64,000 nt of DNA, taken from assembly GCA_003660975.1 (NCBI GenBank), contig QMVG01000001.1, positions 62,001-126,000 of the forward strand, in the 5' to 3' direction. This DNA comes from Microcaldota archaeon (GTDB lineage Archaea; B1Sed10-29; B47-G15). Of the stretch, positions 7,899-16,223 are shown piece by piece (the first letter of the stretch is position 1; every line of letters begins with the position of its first letter). Under the pieces are notes generated by a model. The model was not told where the DNA came from. It searched no databases and saw only the letters and a list, made by a program, of their open reading frames with translations. Position numbers and translations under genes: made by a program.

Positions 7899-8351
7899 AT
7901 GACAGATAGAATTTTGTTTGATGCAAAAATAGGAAACTGGGTCTGTATAAAAAAAGGCATAATTGACCAAGACACAGAGGCAATGGAAGTGGCCCGCTTG
8001 CTGGCGAGCATTCATGACTCAATGGACAGAAAGATATGGGAGTTTGTGGGAAAAGAGATTAACACAGAGGAGTTAGATAAAATAGCTTATGAAATAACAG
8101 GTGCCACATACAACGAAAAGAAGAAAAGCTGGGAGCTTAAAGGAAGGAAAACTGAGCAGCAAATTGCCTCTGCCCTTGCAAAGCTAAACTCTCCTGCAAC
8201 CACAAGAAAAATAAATGTAAAGGGAAAGCAAGCCCTTGAAATAGCAAAAGCGTATTTAACAAGAAAAGTACTTACTTTGCTTGGTTTCAGGATAGAGCTG
8301 GACCCAAAGATAGTAGAGAAATATATAGAGGAAAAGTCAAAATTAGCATGA
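7899..8351 (+). CDS. Conserved hypothetical protein (possibly DUF2666-like)
   Basis: A 150-residue soluble protein without signal peptide or membrane segment. The N-terminal half (FDAKIGNWVCIKK, then EVARLLASIHDSMDRKIWEF) loosely recalls archaeal DUF2666 proteins; this assignment is from memory and weak. The rest is mixed helical and Lys-rich. A GTG at 7887 is in frame; I prefer the ATG at 7899, preceded by GGGTGG. It follows trkA by 24 nt and may be part of that operon. The function is unknown. Confidence 0.6.
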   Translation: MTDRILFDAKIGNWVCIKKGIIDQDTEAMEVARLLASIHDSMDRKIWEFVGKEINTEELDKIAYEITGATYNEKKKSWELKGRKTEQQIASALAKLNSPATTRKINVKGKQALEIAKAYLTRKVLTLLGFRIELDPKIVEKYIEEKSKLA

Positions 8352-8356
8352 TTTTT

Positions 8357-8431
8357 GGGGCTATAGGGTAGTCTGGTCCATCCTCCCGGCTTTGGGAGCC
8401 GGGGACCCCAGTTCAAATCTGGGTAGCCCCA
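8357..8431 (+). tRNA. tRNA-Pro(UGG)
   Basis: A 75-nt cloverleaf. Acceptor GGGGCTA/TAGCCCC, anticodon stem CCGGC/GCCGG, loop TTTGGGA with anticodon TGG, T-arm CCCAG-TTCAAAT-CTGGG, discriminator A, no intron. It serves as a good template for the intron-bearing tRNA-Pro(GGG) at 57 kb, which has the same mature length. Three tRNA-Pro isoacceptors (UGG, CGG, GGG) are in this window. Confidence 0.96.
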
Positions 8432-8437
8432 TCATAA

Positions 8438-8522
8438 GCGGGGGTGCCGGAGCCTGGAAAACGGGCAGGACTTAAGATCCTGTGGCTTAGTGCCTACGAG
8501 GGTTCAAATCCCTTCCCCCGCA
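8438..8522 (+). tRNA. tRNA-Leu(UAA)
   Basis: An 85-nt class II tRNA with a long variable arm (GTGGCTTAGTGCCTAC region). Acceptor GCGGGGG/CCCCCGC, anticodon stem CAGGA/TCCTG, loop CTTAAGA with anticodon TAA, discriminator A. It lies 6 nt after tRNA-Pro(UGG), so the two are probably processed from one transcript. Confidence 0.96.
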
Positions 8523-8537
8523 TAGGCAGGAATTTTT

Positions 8538-9377
8538 ATGAAGCTTATCTACTCCAAGAAATGTGAGGAATATTGGTCTGAAGGCCACCCAGAATCACCT
8601 GATAGGACTAGGATAATCCACGAGCACTTGAAGGAAAAGGGCTTCAGTTTCACAGAGCCAAAGCAAGCAAGTGATAGAGACATCTTGAAAGCACATAGTA
8701 AGAGCTTGATAGAAAGCATAAAAAATAACAGTTTTTTTGACTATGACACGCCCAACATAGAAAATATTTATAACTATGCAAAACTATCGGCAGGGGCTGC
8801 TATCACAGCTGCGAAGCTCAGTAAGGATGAATTTGCTTTTTCTCTCATGAGACCACCAGGTCATCACGCTGGAAAGAACAGCCTTGGCGGTTTTTGTTAC
8901 CTAAACAATATCGCCATTGCTATAAAGGGCTTAGGGGAAAGGGCTGCAATACTGGATATAGACCTACACCACGGCAATGGAACGCAGGACATTTTTATGA
9001 GAGATAAAAATGTCTTGTATGTCTCCCTCCACAGGGGAGATATCTATCCTGGCACAGGCCATGAGAGCATTGAAAATTGTATCAATTACCCTTTTTACGA
9101 AAGAGTTGGAGAGAAGGAATACTTAAGAACAGTTGATGAAGCAATAAAAAAGATTAAGGAATTTAATGCTAAAGTAATAGGCATCTCCCTGGGCTTTGAC
9201 ACATATAAAAAGGAATTTCTGGCAGGTGACAGGGGCATGAACTTAGAGCTCTCAACATACAAGGAAATAGCAAAAAGGATAAAGCAATTGGAAATTCCAA
9301 GCTTTGCTGTATTGGAGGGAGGATACCATGAGGATCTCGGTCTTTGCGCAGAGAAGTTTTTGGAGGTTTGGGAATGA
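8538..9377 (+). CDS. Histone deacetylase-family (AcuC/HDAC-like) deacetylase
   Basis: A 279-residue zinc deacetylase of the arginase/HDAC fold. The catalytic signatures are intact: RPPGHHAG with the tandem histidines near residues 113-120, DIDLHHGNGTQ with the zinc-binding Asp and His, GFDTY with the third metal Asp, and the late glycine-rich GGYHEDL. Natural substrates in archaea are uncertain; candidates are acetylated lysines of chromatin proteins or of enzymes such as acetyl-CoA synthetase, which is also in this window, or small acetylated amines. The stop overlaps the thymidylate kinase ATG (ATGA), so the two are translationally coupled. Confidence 0.9.
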   Translation: MKLIYSKKCEEYWSEGHPESPDRTRIIHEHLKEKGFSFTEPKQASDRDILKAHSKSLIESIKNNSFFDYDTPNIENIYNYAKLSAGAAITAAKLSKDEFAFSLMRPPGHHAGKNSLGGFCYLNNIAIAIKGLGERAAILDIDLHHGNGTQDIFMRDKNVLYVSLHRGDIYPGTGHESIENCINYPFYERVGEKEYLRTVDEAIKKIKEFNAKVIGISLGFDTYKKEFLAGDRGMNLELSTYKEIAKRIKQLEIPSFAVLEGGYHEDLGLCAEKFLEVWE

Positions 9378-10027
9378 TTATAGTGTTTGAAGGTATAGAT
9401 GGCTCTGGAAAAAGCACCCAATTGAAGCTTTTAAAAAATAAGCTCGAATCAAATGGCAAAGAAGTAAAGGTTTACAAGTTTCCAACACACCAAAACAGCA
9501 GGATTGGGCAGATGATTGATAAATACCTAAGGGGAGAGATGGGAAGCATAAAGCAGATCCCGCCTGAACTGCCCAGCTTGTTGTATGCAGCTGATAGGTA
9601 TCAGTTTAAGTACTTGTTTGAAAAGGAGAGGAAAGATTACATAATACTGCTTGACAGATACTACATTTCAAATTTGGCTCACCAAGGAGGAAAGTTTAAA
9701 GGCAAGGAGAGAGAGGAAATGTTGGCGTGGTTGGAAAACCTTGATGCAAGGATGCCACAGCCTGATTTAGTGCTCATATTTGACATAAGCCCTGAAAAGG
9801 CGATTGAGTTAATTGAAAGGAAAAAAAGAAGAGAATATCTTAATGAGAAAAAGAAAGACATTCACGAAGAGGATATAGAACACCTTAGGAACACGAGGGA
9901 GACATATCTTGAACTGGCAAGCATGAAAGATTGGCCTGTTATAAATCTGCTTGATGAAAAGGGCAAGATAAAAAGCATTGAGGAAATTGCTGATGAAGTG
10001 TGGAAAATTGTTTCTGCGTACTTGTAA
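9374..10027 (+). CDS. tmk: Thymidylate kinase
   Basis: Phosphorylates dTMP to dTDP. The 217-residue protein begins MIIVFEGIDGSGKST, an N-terminal P-loop with GSGKST at about 10-15. It has DRYYISNLAHQG (the DRY/H motif around residues 95-106) and a Lys/Arg-rich lid near ERKKRREY. An upstream in-frame ATG at 9344 lies inside the deacetylase gene; the ATG at 9374, with GGAGG 8 nt before it and the conserved N-terminus, is preferred. tRNA-Thr begins 1 nt after the stop. Confidence 0.93.
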   Translation: MIIVFEGIDGSGKSTQLKLLKNKLESNGKEVKVYKFPTHQNSRIGQMIDKYLRGEMGSIKQIPPELPSLLYAADRYQFKYLFEKERKDYIILLDRYYISNLAHQGGKFKGKEREEMLAWLENLDARMPQPDLVLIFDISPEKAIELIERKKRREYLNEKKKDIHEEDIEHLRNTRETYLELASMKDWPVINLLDEKGKIKSIEEIADEVWKIVSAYL

Positions 10028-10028
10028 T

Positions 10029-10102
10029 GCTTCGGTAGCTCAGCTTGGTAGAGCGCGTGCTTGGTAAGCACGAGGTCGCGGGTTCAAATCCCGTCCGAAG
10101 CT
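10029..10102 (+). tRNA. tRNA-Thr(GGU)
   Basis: A 74-nt cloverleaf: acceptor GCTTCGG/CCGAAGC, anticodon stem CGTGC/GCACG, loop TTGGTAA with anticodon GGT, T-arm CGGG-TTCAAAT-CCCG, discriminator T as in other archaeal tRNA-Thr. It starts one base after the tmk stop and is followed by a T-run (TTTTTT) that could end transcription. Confidence 0.96.
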
Positions 10103-10141
10103 TTTTTAATATTATTGCACATTAGTATAGTGGTGAAAAAA

Positions 10142-10783
10142 ATGGCAAGGAAAATGGCAAGCAAAATAACTGTTAAGGTAAGTGAAAAAACATTCAGAAA
10201 ATTAAGGGCTGGCAGAAATATCTCAGAACAGGTAAGGGCTGCTTTGGAAAGGTTGAAAGAAATAGGGCCTGAAGAGCTTAAAAGAATGACAGAAGGCGCA
10301 GTGGGAAAGGAAAAGATAACTGTGAAGCTTCCTGAAGAAGAGTACGCCATGCTCAAGAGCCTTTCAGAGGAAACTGGAATGACTGTCTCAGCGATAGTCA
10401 GGGCGCTGTTAAATAAAAAAGAAGAAAGCACAGGCAGAAAAGAGGTTAAAGCAAGACATAAAAGAGGCAAAGAGGAGATATACGAGGAGATAATAGAAAA
10501 ACTCAATGAGCTAAAGCAATTAGAGGCTATTGAGAAAAGGAAAAAGGAAGGAAGGCCTGTTTTTGTTATAGAGGAGAAAAAGCAACCAAGCCTTGAAGAT
10601 TACAAGGCAGTTGAGAACAGCTTAAAAAAATGGGAGGAGTCACTGTCTAAAAAGAAAAGGCTGAGCAGGCGAGAAGAGCAAGTGCTTGAAATGCTGAGAG
10701 ACCCTGAAAAAAGAGCTGAGCTGGTAAGGCGCAATATAAAGGCAAGGTTAAGGGGAAGAAGTGGGAAGAAAATTGTTTACTGA
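10142..10783 (+). CDS. Protein with two ribbon-helix-helix-like segments and a charged tail
   Basis: A 213-residue basic protein. Two segments look like ribbon-helix-helix (CopG/Arc-type) DNA-binding units: KITVKVSEKTFRKL...ISEQVRAALERL at about 6-42 and KITVKLPEEEYAMLKSL...TVSAIVRALL at about 59-92. The remaining 120 residues are Lys/Glu-rich helix and probably coiled coil. The frame is open back into tRNA-Thr, but the ATG at 10142, preceded by GGTGAAAAA, is the start. Its last 36 nt overlap the convergent DUF429 gene. Two RHH units in one chain could act as a built-in dimer; the operator and target are unknown. Confidence 0.65.
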   Translation: MARKMASKITVKVSEKTFRKLRAGRNISEQVRAALERLKEIGPEELKRMTEGAVGKEKITVKLPEEEYAMLKSLSEETGMTVSAIVRALLNKKEESTGRKEVKARHKRGKEEIYEEIIEKLNELKQLEAIEKRKKEGRPVFVIEEKKQPSLEDYKAVENSLKKWEESLSKKKRLSRREEQVLEMLRDPEKRAELVRRNIKARLRGRSGKKIVY

Positions 10784-11518
10784 TTGATATAAGTATGGGA
10801 CCACGATATGCCCGCTTTTTAGGTCTCCGAATACTTTGCTCTTTTTCCCTCCCCAGTACCAATGGAAATAAGCGAGGTAATTGCATAGAAGAGCATCAAG
10901 CAGGTCCTCTTCATTCTTAAGAGACCTGCCAATTGCCTTGCTTTCTTTCAAAAGCTCTTTTGGGACAGTAAAGGGGGGCTCGCTGTCTGCCAAAGAGGCC
11001 AGTGCTTTTTTATACTTATCTAATTCCTTCCACCTATATTCATACGTCCTTCCCTTTCTGGCCTTATATTCAAGAATTTTATCCAAAGAAAACAGCTCAA
11101 CTATGGCAGGATGCGGAAAAACCTCAAAAAGGACTCTTGTTTTGGACCGTGGCTTAGCATATGGGTTTTCTTCAAATCCCTCTCTTTTTAATAACTTAAC
11201 TATTTCCTCTCCCCTAAGCTTGCCCTGGCCGTATTTTTTTAATATCTCTCTGTTCGCAGGATAGCAGCCAGCGTGTTTTGACCTGAAAAGCCTTGTGATA
11301 AGCTTGTCAACAGGTCGCGAGCCATTTGCATTGGGCACTGTGAGTGGAGCATCTATGGCAATCCAACATGCCTTGTTGCTTATTTCTTCCATTACGGTAT
11401 TAACAATCTCCTCATCTGACTTAACAAGAGCTAGCTTAACAACCTCTCCTCCTTTTGATATGCTTATACCTGTATTATTCCTCGGAGACCAAGCTAGGTC
11501 TATGCCCACAAAAAACAT
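10748..11518 (-). CDS. DUF429-family predicted nuclease (RNase H-like fold)
   Basis: A 256-residue protein starting FFVGIDLAWSPRN, the usual first strand of DUF429 proteins, where GIDLAW supplies the first acidic residue. IAIDAPL near residue 53 gives a second, and EEDLLDALLC near residue 215 a third. This arrangement predicts an RNase H/resolvase-type fold with metal-dependent hydrolase activity, but no substrate is established for the family. Read from the complement, the ATG is at 11518. It overlaps the RHH-like gene tail to tail. Confidence 0.75.
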   Translation of the reverse strand: MFFVGIDLAWSPRNNTGISISKGGEVVKLALVKSDEEIVNTVMEEISNKACWIAIDAPLTVPNANGSRPVDKLITRLFRSKHAGCYPANREILKKYGQGKLRGEEIVKLLKREGFEENPYAKPRSKTRVLFEVFPHPAIVELFSLDKILEYKARKGRTYEYRWKELDKYKKALASLADSEPPFTVPKELLKESKAIGRSLKNEEDLLDALLCNYLAYFHWYWGGKKSKVFGDLKSGHIVVPYLYQSVNNFLPTSSP

Positions 11519-11560
11519 AATAATATATTAACTAAGATAGAATAAAAATAAGCCTGTAAA

Positions 11561-11635
11561 GCCGGCGTAGCTTAGCCTGGTTAGAGCGCTAGACTCATAA
11601 TCTAGAGGTCGCTGGTTCAAATCCGGCCGCCGGCA
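11561..11635 (+). tRNA. tRNA with CAU anticodon (elongator Met, or Ile2)
   Basis: A 75-nt cloverleaf: acceptor GCCGGCG/CGCCGGC, anticodon stem CTAGA/TCTAG, loop CTCATAA with anticodon CAT, T-arm GCTGG-TTCAAAT-CCGGC, discriminator A. The anticodon stem lacks the three G-C pairs of initiator tRNA, so it is elongator Met or the Ile2 species whose C34 is modified to agmatidine; sequence alone does not settle which. I favour elongator Met. Confidence 0.9.
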
Positions 11636-11643
11636 TATTATAT

Positions 11644-11674
11644 CTTTCTTGCAAAAGCCACTTTTGCTAGAAAG
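11644..11674 (+). repeat. Inverted repeat behind tRNA-Met
   Basis: CTTTCTTGCAAAAG (11644-11657) and CTTTTGCTAGAAAG (11661-11674) pair at 13 of 14 positions around a 3-nt loop. It could be a transcription or processing signal for the tRNA. It is followed at once by the AT-rich TTTTTATATAAAAAG. Confidence 0.6.
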
Positions 11675-11676
11675 CT

Positions 11677-11691
11677 TTTTATATAAAAAGC
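11677..11691 (+). promoter_or_regulatory. TATA-box promoter of the surface-protein block
   Basis: TTTTTATATAAAAAG, nearly palindromic, lies about 58 nt before the first surface gene's start codon; with a start site about 25 nt downstream this leaves a leader of about 30 nt containing the site GGGGGTG. Confidence 0.5.
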
Positions 11692-11742
11692 CCATCTAAA
11701 AGAACAGAGGCAATAATTAATTGGGGTAGTGGGGGTGCTTTG

Positions 11743-12687
11743 TTGAAATCCGGAAAAATATTTATTATGCTTCTTCCAATCGTCTTATTATTTATGCTGC
11801 TTTTTTTGCTGCCAACGGTAATCTCTGACACTGCAACAGCCCGTGTAGACGTGGGCAACACTGCCCCAACAATAAGCAACGTTAAGTTAATCGACTGGGG
11901 AACAGCTGATGATAACCAGATAGGAGATAGCATGACAGGGCACGAATACAACTACAGAGTGGCATGCAATTTCACAGTTACTGACATTAATGGTGTTTCT
12001 GACATAAAGGTGCCAGAGGCCAATTTAACAATAACAGGGATATATGCAGCAGACGATGCTGACGTGCACTACTCAAACAACTCGTGCATATACAATTACA
12101 CATCTGGAACAAATGAACTGACTTTCTCCTGTTTGTTTAGAATTCAGTACTATGCTGATAATGGCACGTGGAAGTGCCACGTAGCTGTGCAGGACCAAGG
12201 GGGAAGCAGAGACAATGCAACAGACACTGCAAAGCTTGTAGCTCTTACTTCTGTTGTTGTAAACACAAGCTCACCTCCTTATGACGTGCTTGACTTCGGC
12301 TCCATGGCTGCTAACTCAAATAGCAGCTCTGCCAATTCACTCAAGATAATTAATATAGGAAACACCAATTTAGACATCCAGATTTCAGGCACAAATATGA
12401 CAAATACCACATTGTCTACACATTTCTTCGTTGAAAATATAACATACAACAGAACATATTATGTAGAAACAAAAAAAGGGAGCAAAACAGCAAATCCAAA
12501 CACGGTGCCTAGACGGCTTCAAGAATCCTCATATACCTGGGACATAAACATAAGAGACAGAGATGATGCAGATTCAGACTTTACCGTAGCCAACAAGACG
12601 GCTCAGTTTAGAATAATAATACCTGCTGGCCAGACAGCTGCACTTTACAGGAACACAATAACGGTAAATGGCCAATATGGTGGTTAA
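11743..12687 (+). CDS. Secreted glycoprotein-like surface protein, copy A1
   Basis: A 314-residue protein that starts with TTG; TTG codons at 11740 and 11743 are adjacent, and GGGGGTG ends 5 nt before the second. The N-terminus is a strong signal peptide or anchor (about 25 hydrophobic residues) ending TVISDTATA. The exported part is rich in N-glycosylation sequons (NFT, NLT, NNS, NYT, NGT, NTS) and has four cysteines in the N-terminal half whose context recurs in the later paralogue (CNFT, NNSC, FSC, WKC), probably two disulfides. Beta-rich, with no C-terminal anchor. I recognise no named family. It is the first gene of the A-B-A-B-C block and may be an envelope or fibre subunit. Confidence 0.75.
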   Translation: MKSGKIFIMLLPIVLLFMLLFLLPTVISDTATARVDVGNTAPTISNVKLIDWGTADDNQIGDSMTGHEYNYRVACNFTVTDINGVSDIKVPEANLTITGIYAADDADVHYSNNSCIYNYTSGTNELTFSCLFRIQYYADNGTWKCHVAVQDQGGSRDNATDTAKLVALTSVVVNTSSPPYDVLDFGSMAANSNSSSANSLKIINIGNTNLDIQISGTNMTNTTLSTHFFVENITYNRTYYVETKKGSKTANPNTVPRRLQESSYTWDINIRDRDDADSDFTVANKTAQFRIIIPAGQTAALYRNTITVNGQYGG

Positions 12688-12696
12688 GAATAAAAA

Positions 12697-12710
12697 ACAT
12701 TAAATACATA
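12697..12710 (+). promoter_or_regulatory. TATA-like box before copy B1
   Basis: CATTAAATACATAG is centred about 26 nt before the ATG at 12729, so B1 can have its own nearly leaderless transcript in addition to read-through from A1. Confidence 0.4.
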
Positions 12711-12728
12711 GCTTAATATGTGAATACA

Positions 12729-14006
12729 ATGGATAGGTACACCCTCTTTGCTATACTCTTTTCGATAGCTTTGCTTAACAGTGCTTATTCTCTGGCGTCC
12801 AGCGTGAGCCCATCATCAATAATAATAAACAATGCTTTAAAAGGGGGCGAAATGTTTAGAGAGTTAAACGTGGGAAACCCAAACCCCATTAATGTAAATG
12901 TCTCGCTGCAAGTTAGAGGAGACATCCAAAATTTCGTGTTTTTGAATGAAACTGCTTTTGTCTTATCGCCAAGAGAAGTGAGGACAGTAAAGCTCACAAT
13001 AAAGCCATCAAAAGAGACGCCTATTGGATATTACAAAGGAGATGTGCTTGTATCAGTATCTGAAGCAGGTGCTGAAGGCCCTTCAGGCACTGGTTCTAAG
13101 ATAATGGTTGGTGTTGTTTCTCTCATTGAGGTAAACGTAACAGGTGAGGAGAGAAAAGCCATAGAAGTCCTATCAGCCAGAATAGAGAGAACAGAATGGC
13201 CGATTCCAACAACGCTGCGCTACAGGGTTCACAACACAGGAAACGTCTATGTTAAGCCATATCACGTGCTTAATATTTACAAGATAAGCCAGCTGACAGG
13301 AGTAAGAGGCAGGTTGGCAAAAACAATCAGCGCTGAAGGAGAAAGTGTTATGCCTGCAGAGTTCAAAAATATTATTGATATAGTCCCTGTCTCTGACCTG
13401 GAAGCAGACAGATATGATGTTAACCTAAAAATCTACACAGACAAGTTCTCATATGAAAGGGGAGAAAAGGCAGTGTATGATAAAAATATGAGCCTCTATA
13501 TCCTGCCAAAGGGCAGCTTGAGTATGTCTGGTGAAATAAGAGACACGTATTTGGAGTATTCAAAGGTTGGATACCCAGTCAAAGTAACTGCTGAATTTAT
13601 TAACACAGGAGATTACGCTATTTCTGTTCAGTTAATCGTTGACTTATATAAAGATGATATTCTCATGTCAAACCTGAAAAGCGAGGAGATTGATGCAAGC
13701 CCAGGAAAAGCCATAAACATAAGCTTGTATTACACTCCTTTACAGGCAGGAACATATGTACTTAAGATTAGGGCGAAATACTGGGTAAACACAGGCAGGG
13801 AGAGGATAGGAGCCAAAGAAACAGATATAATTGAAAGAAAGATTGAGGTAGAAGGAGAAGCTTTTCCTATTGTGTATGTGTCTATTGCTATAATTGTACT
13901 GCTGACATTGTCCTACTTGCTTGTAAGAAAAAAGACAAGCAAAAAAAGAGGGAAAATTGCGAAAACAAGGAAGAGAGGAAAATATTTAAATAAGAAAAAG
14001 ACATAA
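12729..14006 (+). CDS. Membrane-anchored Ig-like surface protein, copy B1
   Basis: A 425-residue protein with an N-terminal signal peptide (cut near AYSLAS), two or three beta-sandwich-like domains, one C-terminal transmembrane helix at about 380-400 (YVSIAIIVLLTLSYLLV) and a very basic cytoplasmic tail (KKTSKKRGK...). The first domain begins SPSSIIINNALKGGE...VGNPNPINVNVSL and reads like an Ig-type bacterial or archaeal cell-surface domain. This signal-Ig-Ig-helix-Lys tail layout resembles that of WxL-interacting proteins in Gram-positive bacteria, but only as an architectural analogy. A GTG at 12720 is an alternative start. It pairs with A1 and is paralogous to the gene at 14981. Confidence 0.75.
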   Translation: MDRYTLFAILFSIALLNSAYSLASSVSPSSIIINNALKGGEMFRELNVGNPNPINVNVSLQVRGDIQNFVFLNETAFVLSPREVRTVKLTIKPSKETPIGYYKGDVLVSVSEAGAEGPSGTGSKIMVGVVSLIEVNVTGEERKAIEVLSARIERTEWPIPTTLRYRVHNTGNVYVKPYHVLNIYKISQLTGVRGRLAKTISAEGESVMPAEFKNIIDIVPVSDLEADRYDVNLKIYTDKFSYERGEKAVYDKNMSLYILPKGSLSMSGEIRDTYLEYSKVGYPVKVTAEFINTGDYAISVQLIVDLYKDDILMSNLKSEEIDASPGKAINISLYYTPLQAGTYVLKIRAKYWVNTGRERIGAKETDIIERKIEVEGEAFPIVYVSIAIIVLLTLSYLLVRKKTSKKRGKIAKTRKRGKYLNKKKT

Positions 14007-14020
14007 GCAGATTAGGCGAG
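13981..14020 (+). promoter_or_regulatory. TATA box and TTAGGCGAG motif before copy A2
   Basis: AATATTTAAATAAG (13981-13994), inside the end of B1, is followed by TTAGGCGAG at 14012-14020, three bases before the A2 ATG. GGCGAG may serve as a weak ribosome binding site. The same TAGGCGAG octamer occurs in the L3 and S13 leaders. Confidence 0.4.
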
Positions 14021-14023
14021 TTT

Positions 14024-14944
14024 ATGAGAGCAAGAGCTTTTATTATTACCCTGTTTCCTTTGATTCTGATATTGCTGCTTTTCATTCAACCTTTCTTAAG
14101 TGATGTGTTGACAGCCAAGGTCAGCATAGGCAATGCCAAGCCACAAGTCACGAACGTGCATGTTGATGAAGCGCATGCTACTTCTCCTGACAATACAATA
14201 CAGATTGCTGCGCATAATTACAGGAATGAAGTTTGGTGTAATTTCACTGTTACTGATAACAACGGCGTTTCAGACATAAAAACACCAAAGGCTAACCTTA
14301 CAAGGGTGGGAACAAGCCAGTACGCTGCTGATGACAGCGATGTGCACTATTCAAACAATTCGTGCACATATAATTACACGGTCAATGGCAACACGCTTGA
14401 ATTCAGATGTATCTTTTGGGTAAGCTACTGGGCAGATAACGGAACCTGGAGTTGTAATGTCTCTGTGCCAGACAGCCAGACTGTGAACAACTCAGAATAT
14501 GACAGAGCGAATCTCAGCGGAGTCATCGGAATAGAGGTAAATGAATCTGAGATCTCATACGGAACTCTTGCTGTTGGTCAAGACAGCCCAACCTCTGTAT
14601 CAACTACTATTTACAACACAGGAAATGTAATGATAGATGTAAGGGTGAATGGAACGCATATGAATGACACACCTGCCATGACTAACCTGCTTTATGTCGG
14701 AAATCAGACATACAATATCTCAATGTATCCAGGTGCATGGGGTGGCACTGGCTCTGCACAACTGACAAGAAGTCCTGTGACAGTCAGCAACTTCAACCTT
14801 GATGATAGAGAGAGTACTGATGGTGATAGCAACCCCTTCATCATAGTAAACAAGACCTTAGAATGGAAGATTAGAATCCCTTCAGGGCAGGCATCTGGCA
14901 GCTACTCTGGAAGTGTCCAGATAGATGGTGTTTATTCACCATAA
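14024..14944 (+). CDS. Secreted glycoprotein-like surface protein, copy A2
   Basis: A 306-residue paralogue of A1. Shared blocks include NGVSDIK.P.ANLT, YAADD.DVHYSNNSC.YNYT and ADNGTW.C, with the same four N-terminal cysteines (CNFT, NNSC, FRC, WSC) and many N-glycosylation sequons. It has the same kind of hydrophobic N-terminus (LFPLILILLLFIQPFLSD) and no C-terminal anchor. The C-terminal half is more diverged but keeps TGNV/IGNTN and a closing IRIPSGQ/IIIPAGQ strand. Together with B2 it forms the second copy of the duplicated pair. The function is unknown; an exported structural subunit is the likeliest reading. Confidence 0.75.
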   Translation: MRARAFIITLFPLILILLLFIQPFLSDVLTAKVSIGNAKPQVTNVHVDEAHATSPDNTIQIAAHNYRNEVWCNFTVTDNNGVSDIKTPKANLTRVGTSQYAADDSDVHYSNNSCTYNYTVNGNTLEFRCIFWVSYWADNGTWSCNVSVPDSQTVNNSEYDRANLSGVIGIEVNESEISYGTLAVGQDSPTSVSTTIYNTGNVMIDVRVNGTHMNDTPAMTNLLYVGNQTYNISMYPGAWGGTGSAQLTRSPVTVSNFNLDDRESTDGDSNPFIIVNKTLEWKIRIPSGQASGSYSGSVQIDGVYSP

Positions 14945-14950
14945 GTAAGC

Positions 14951-14964
14951 TTTTTATTAAATAG
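14951..14964 (+). promoter_or_regulatory. TATA-like box before copy B2
   Basis: TTTTTATTAAATAG is centred about 24 nt before the ATG at 14981, which predicts a leaderless B2 transcript. Confidence 0.4.
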
Positions 14965-14980
14965 CTCCTAAAAGATAAGC

Positions 14981-16207
14981 ATGAAGATAAAAGTTATGCT
15001 TATTTCTGTGCTTCTTCTTGCATCTGCTTACGCTATAGGCATAAGCATAAGCCCTGTTGATCACACGATGCGAAATGTGTTAAAGGGCGAGAGAAGTTTT
15101 ATTGAGTATTATATAGGAAACCAAAACCCGTACAATATAACTGTTTCTGTTGAAGTAAGGGGAGAAATTGCAGATTTTTGTTATGCAAACCAAAGCCAGC
15201 TTGTGATAGCTCCAAAAGACATTGGCAAAGTGAAAATTATAATAAACCCGAGCAATGAGACTGCTTCTGGCCTATATAAAGGAGAGGTCTCTGTGGCAAT
15301 TAAAGAGATTGGAAAAGAAAAAAACAAAAGCGCTGGGAGTGGGGCCTCTATAAAGCTCGCAGCCACATCACGCCTTAACATTGAAATAACAGGTGAAGAA
15401 ATTAAAAGAATGGATTTTGCCGCAGGGATTCGCTTAAGCCAAACAGAGTTCCCATTACCTGCCTTGCTGGAATTTACAACAAAAAATACAGGCAATGTGA
15501 GGATCAAGCCATATATAATTTTAGAGGTATATAGCATAGACCCCTTTACCCTAGGTCCAGGGCGCTTGGTGAAAACATACAGTTTTGAAGCCGATATGAT
15601 AATGCCCCAGGAGGGAAAGAGAATAAGCAAAAAAATAGACATAAGCGACTTGCAGGCCAAAAACTATTCTTGCATTTTGAGGATTTATCCAGACATTATG
15701 TCATATAGGACAGGTGAAAAAGCTGCCATGGAGCTGTCGCTGTCTCTCATCATATACCCTAGGGGAACATTCAGCATCATAGGAAAGCTTAGCAATTTAG
15801 AGATAATTGCTTCTGATGTAGGCAACCCAATGAAGATAAGCGCTGATTTTGAAAATCTTGGAAAGCAAATACTGGATGCAAAACTGGTAGCAGAAATATA
15901 TTTCAACGATGTACTAAAAGCAGTTGTTGAAAGCAAAGCCCTTGAATCAAGGCCTGAAGAAAAGATCAAGCTCATTGCTTATTATACTCCTGACAAGGCA
16001 GGATTATTTAAGATAAAAGCATATGCATTGTATGGTATTAAGCAGAGCAATGTTGTTGAAAAAGAGGTTTACGTTGGCGGTAGGGAAAACATTATCTTCT
16101 ACACAGGTATTGTGCTGGCTTTGGCTGTAGTTTTTATATTTCTATATAAATTACTGGTAAAAAAAAGAGAGACAAGTAAAAAGAGCAGAAAGCCTAAAAA
16201 ACATTAA
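14981..16207 (+). CDS. Membrane-anchored Ig-like surface protein, copy B2
   Basis: A 408-residue paralogue of B1 with the same order: signal peptide (ends about residue 18, SAYAIG), Ig-like domain (ISPVDHTMRNVLKGE...IGNQNPYNITVSVEVRGEI), middle domains with the shared FTTKNTGNVRIKPY/VHNTGNVYVKPY block, a C-terminal membrane helix at about 370-390 (IIFYTGIVLALAVVFIFLY) and a Lys-rich cytoplasmic tail. Shared motifs with B1 along the whole chain show a tandem duplication of the A-B pair. It may anchor or assemble the A proteins at the membrane (inference from co-duplication). Confidence 0.75.
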   Translation: MKIKVMLISVLLLASAYAIGISISPVDHTMRNVLKGERSFIEYYIGNQNPYNITVSVEVRGEIADFCYANQSQLVIAPKDIGKVKIIINPSNETASGLYKGEVSVAIKEIGKEKNKSAGSGASIKLAATSRLNIEITGEEIKRMDFAAGIRLSQTEFPLPALLEFTTKNTGNVRIKPYIILEVYSIDPFTLGPGRLVKTYSFEADMIMPQEGKRISKKIDISDLQAKNYSCILRIYPDIMSYRTGEKAAMELSLSLIIYPRGTFSIIGKLSNLEIIASDVGNPMKISADFENLGKQILDAKLVAEIYFNDVLKAVVESKALESRPEEKIKLIAYYTPDKAGLFKIKAYALYGIKQSNVVEKEVYVGGRENIIFYTGIVLALAVVFIFLYKLLVKKRETSKKSRKPKKH

Positions 16208-16223
16208 CTGTTTAAAAAGCACT

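Noticed and set aside
11561-11635. CAU tRNA as initiator tRNA-Met
   Set aside because: The anticodon stem CTAGA/TCTAG lacks the three consecutive G-C pairs of initiators.
14024-14944. Surface A proteins as type IV pilin or archaellin
   Set aside because: The N-terminus shows a plain hydrophobic signal with no prepilin peptidase site, and no pilus ATPase or membrane platform genes are nearby.
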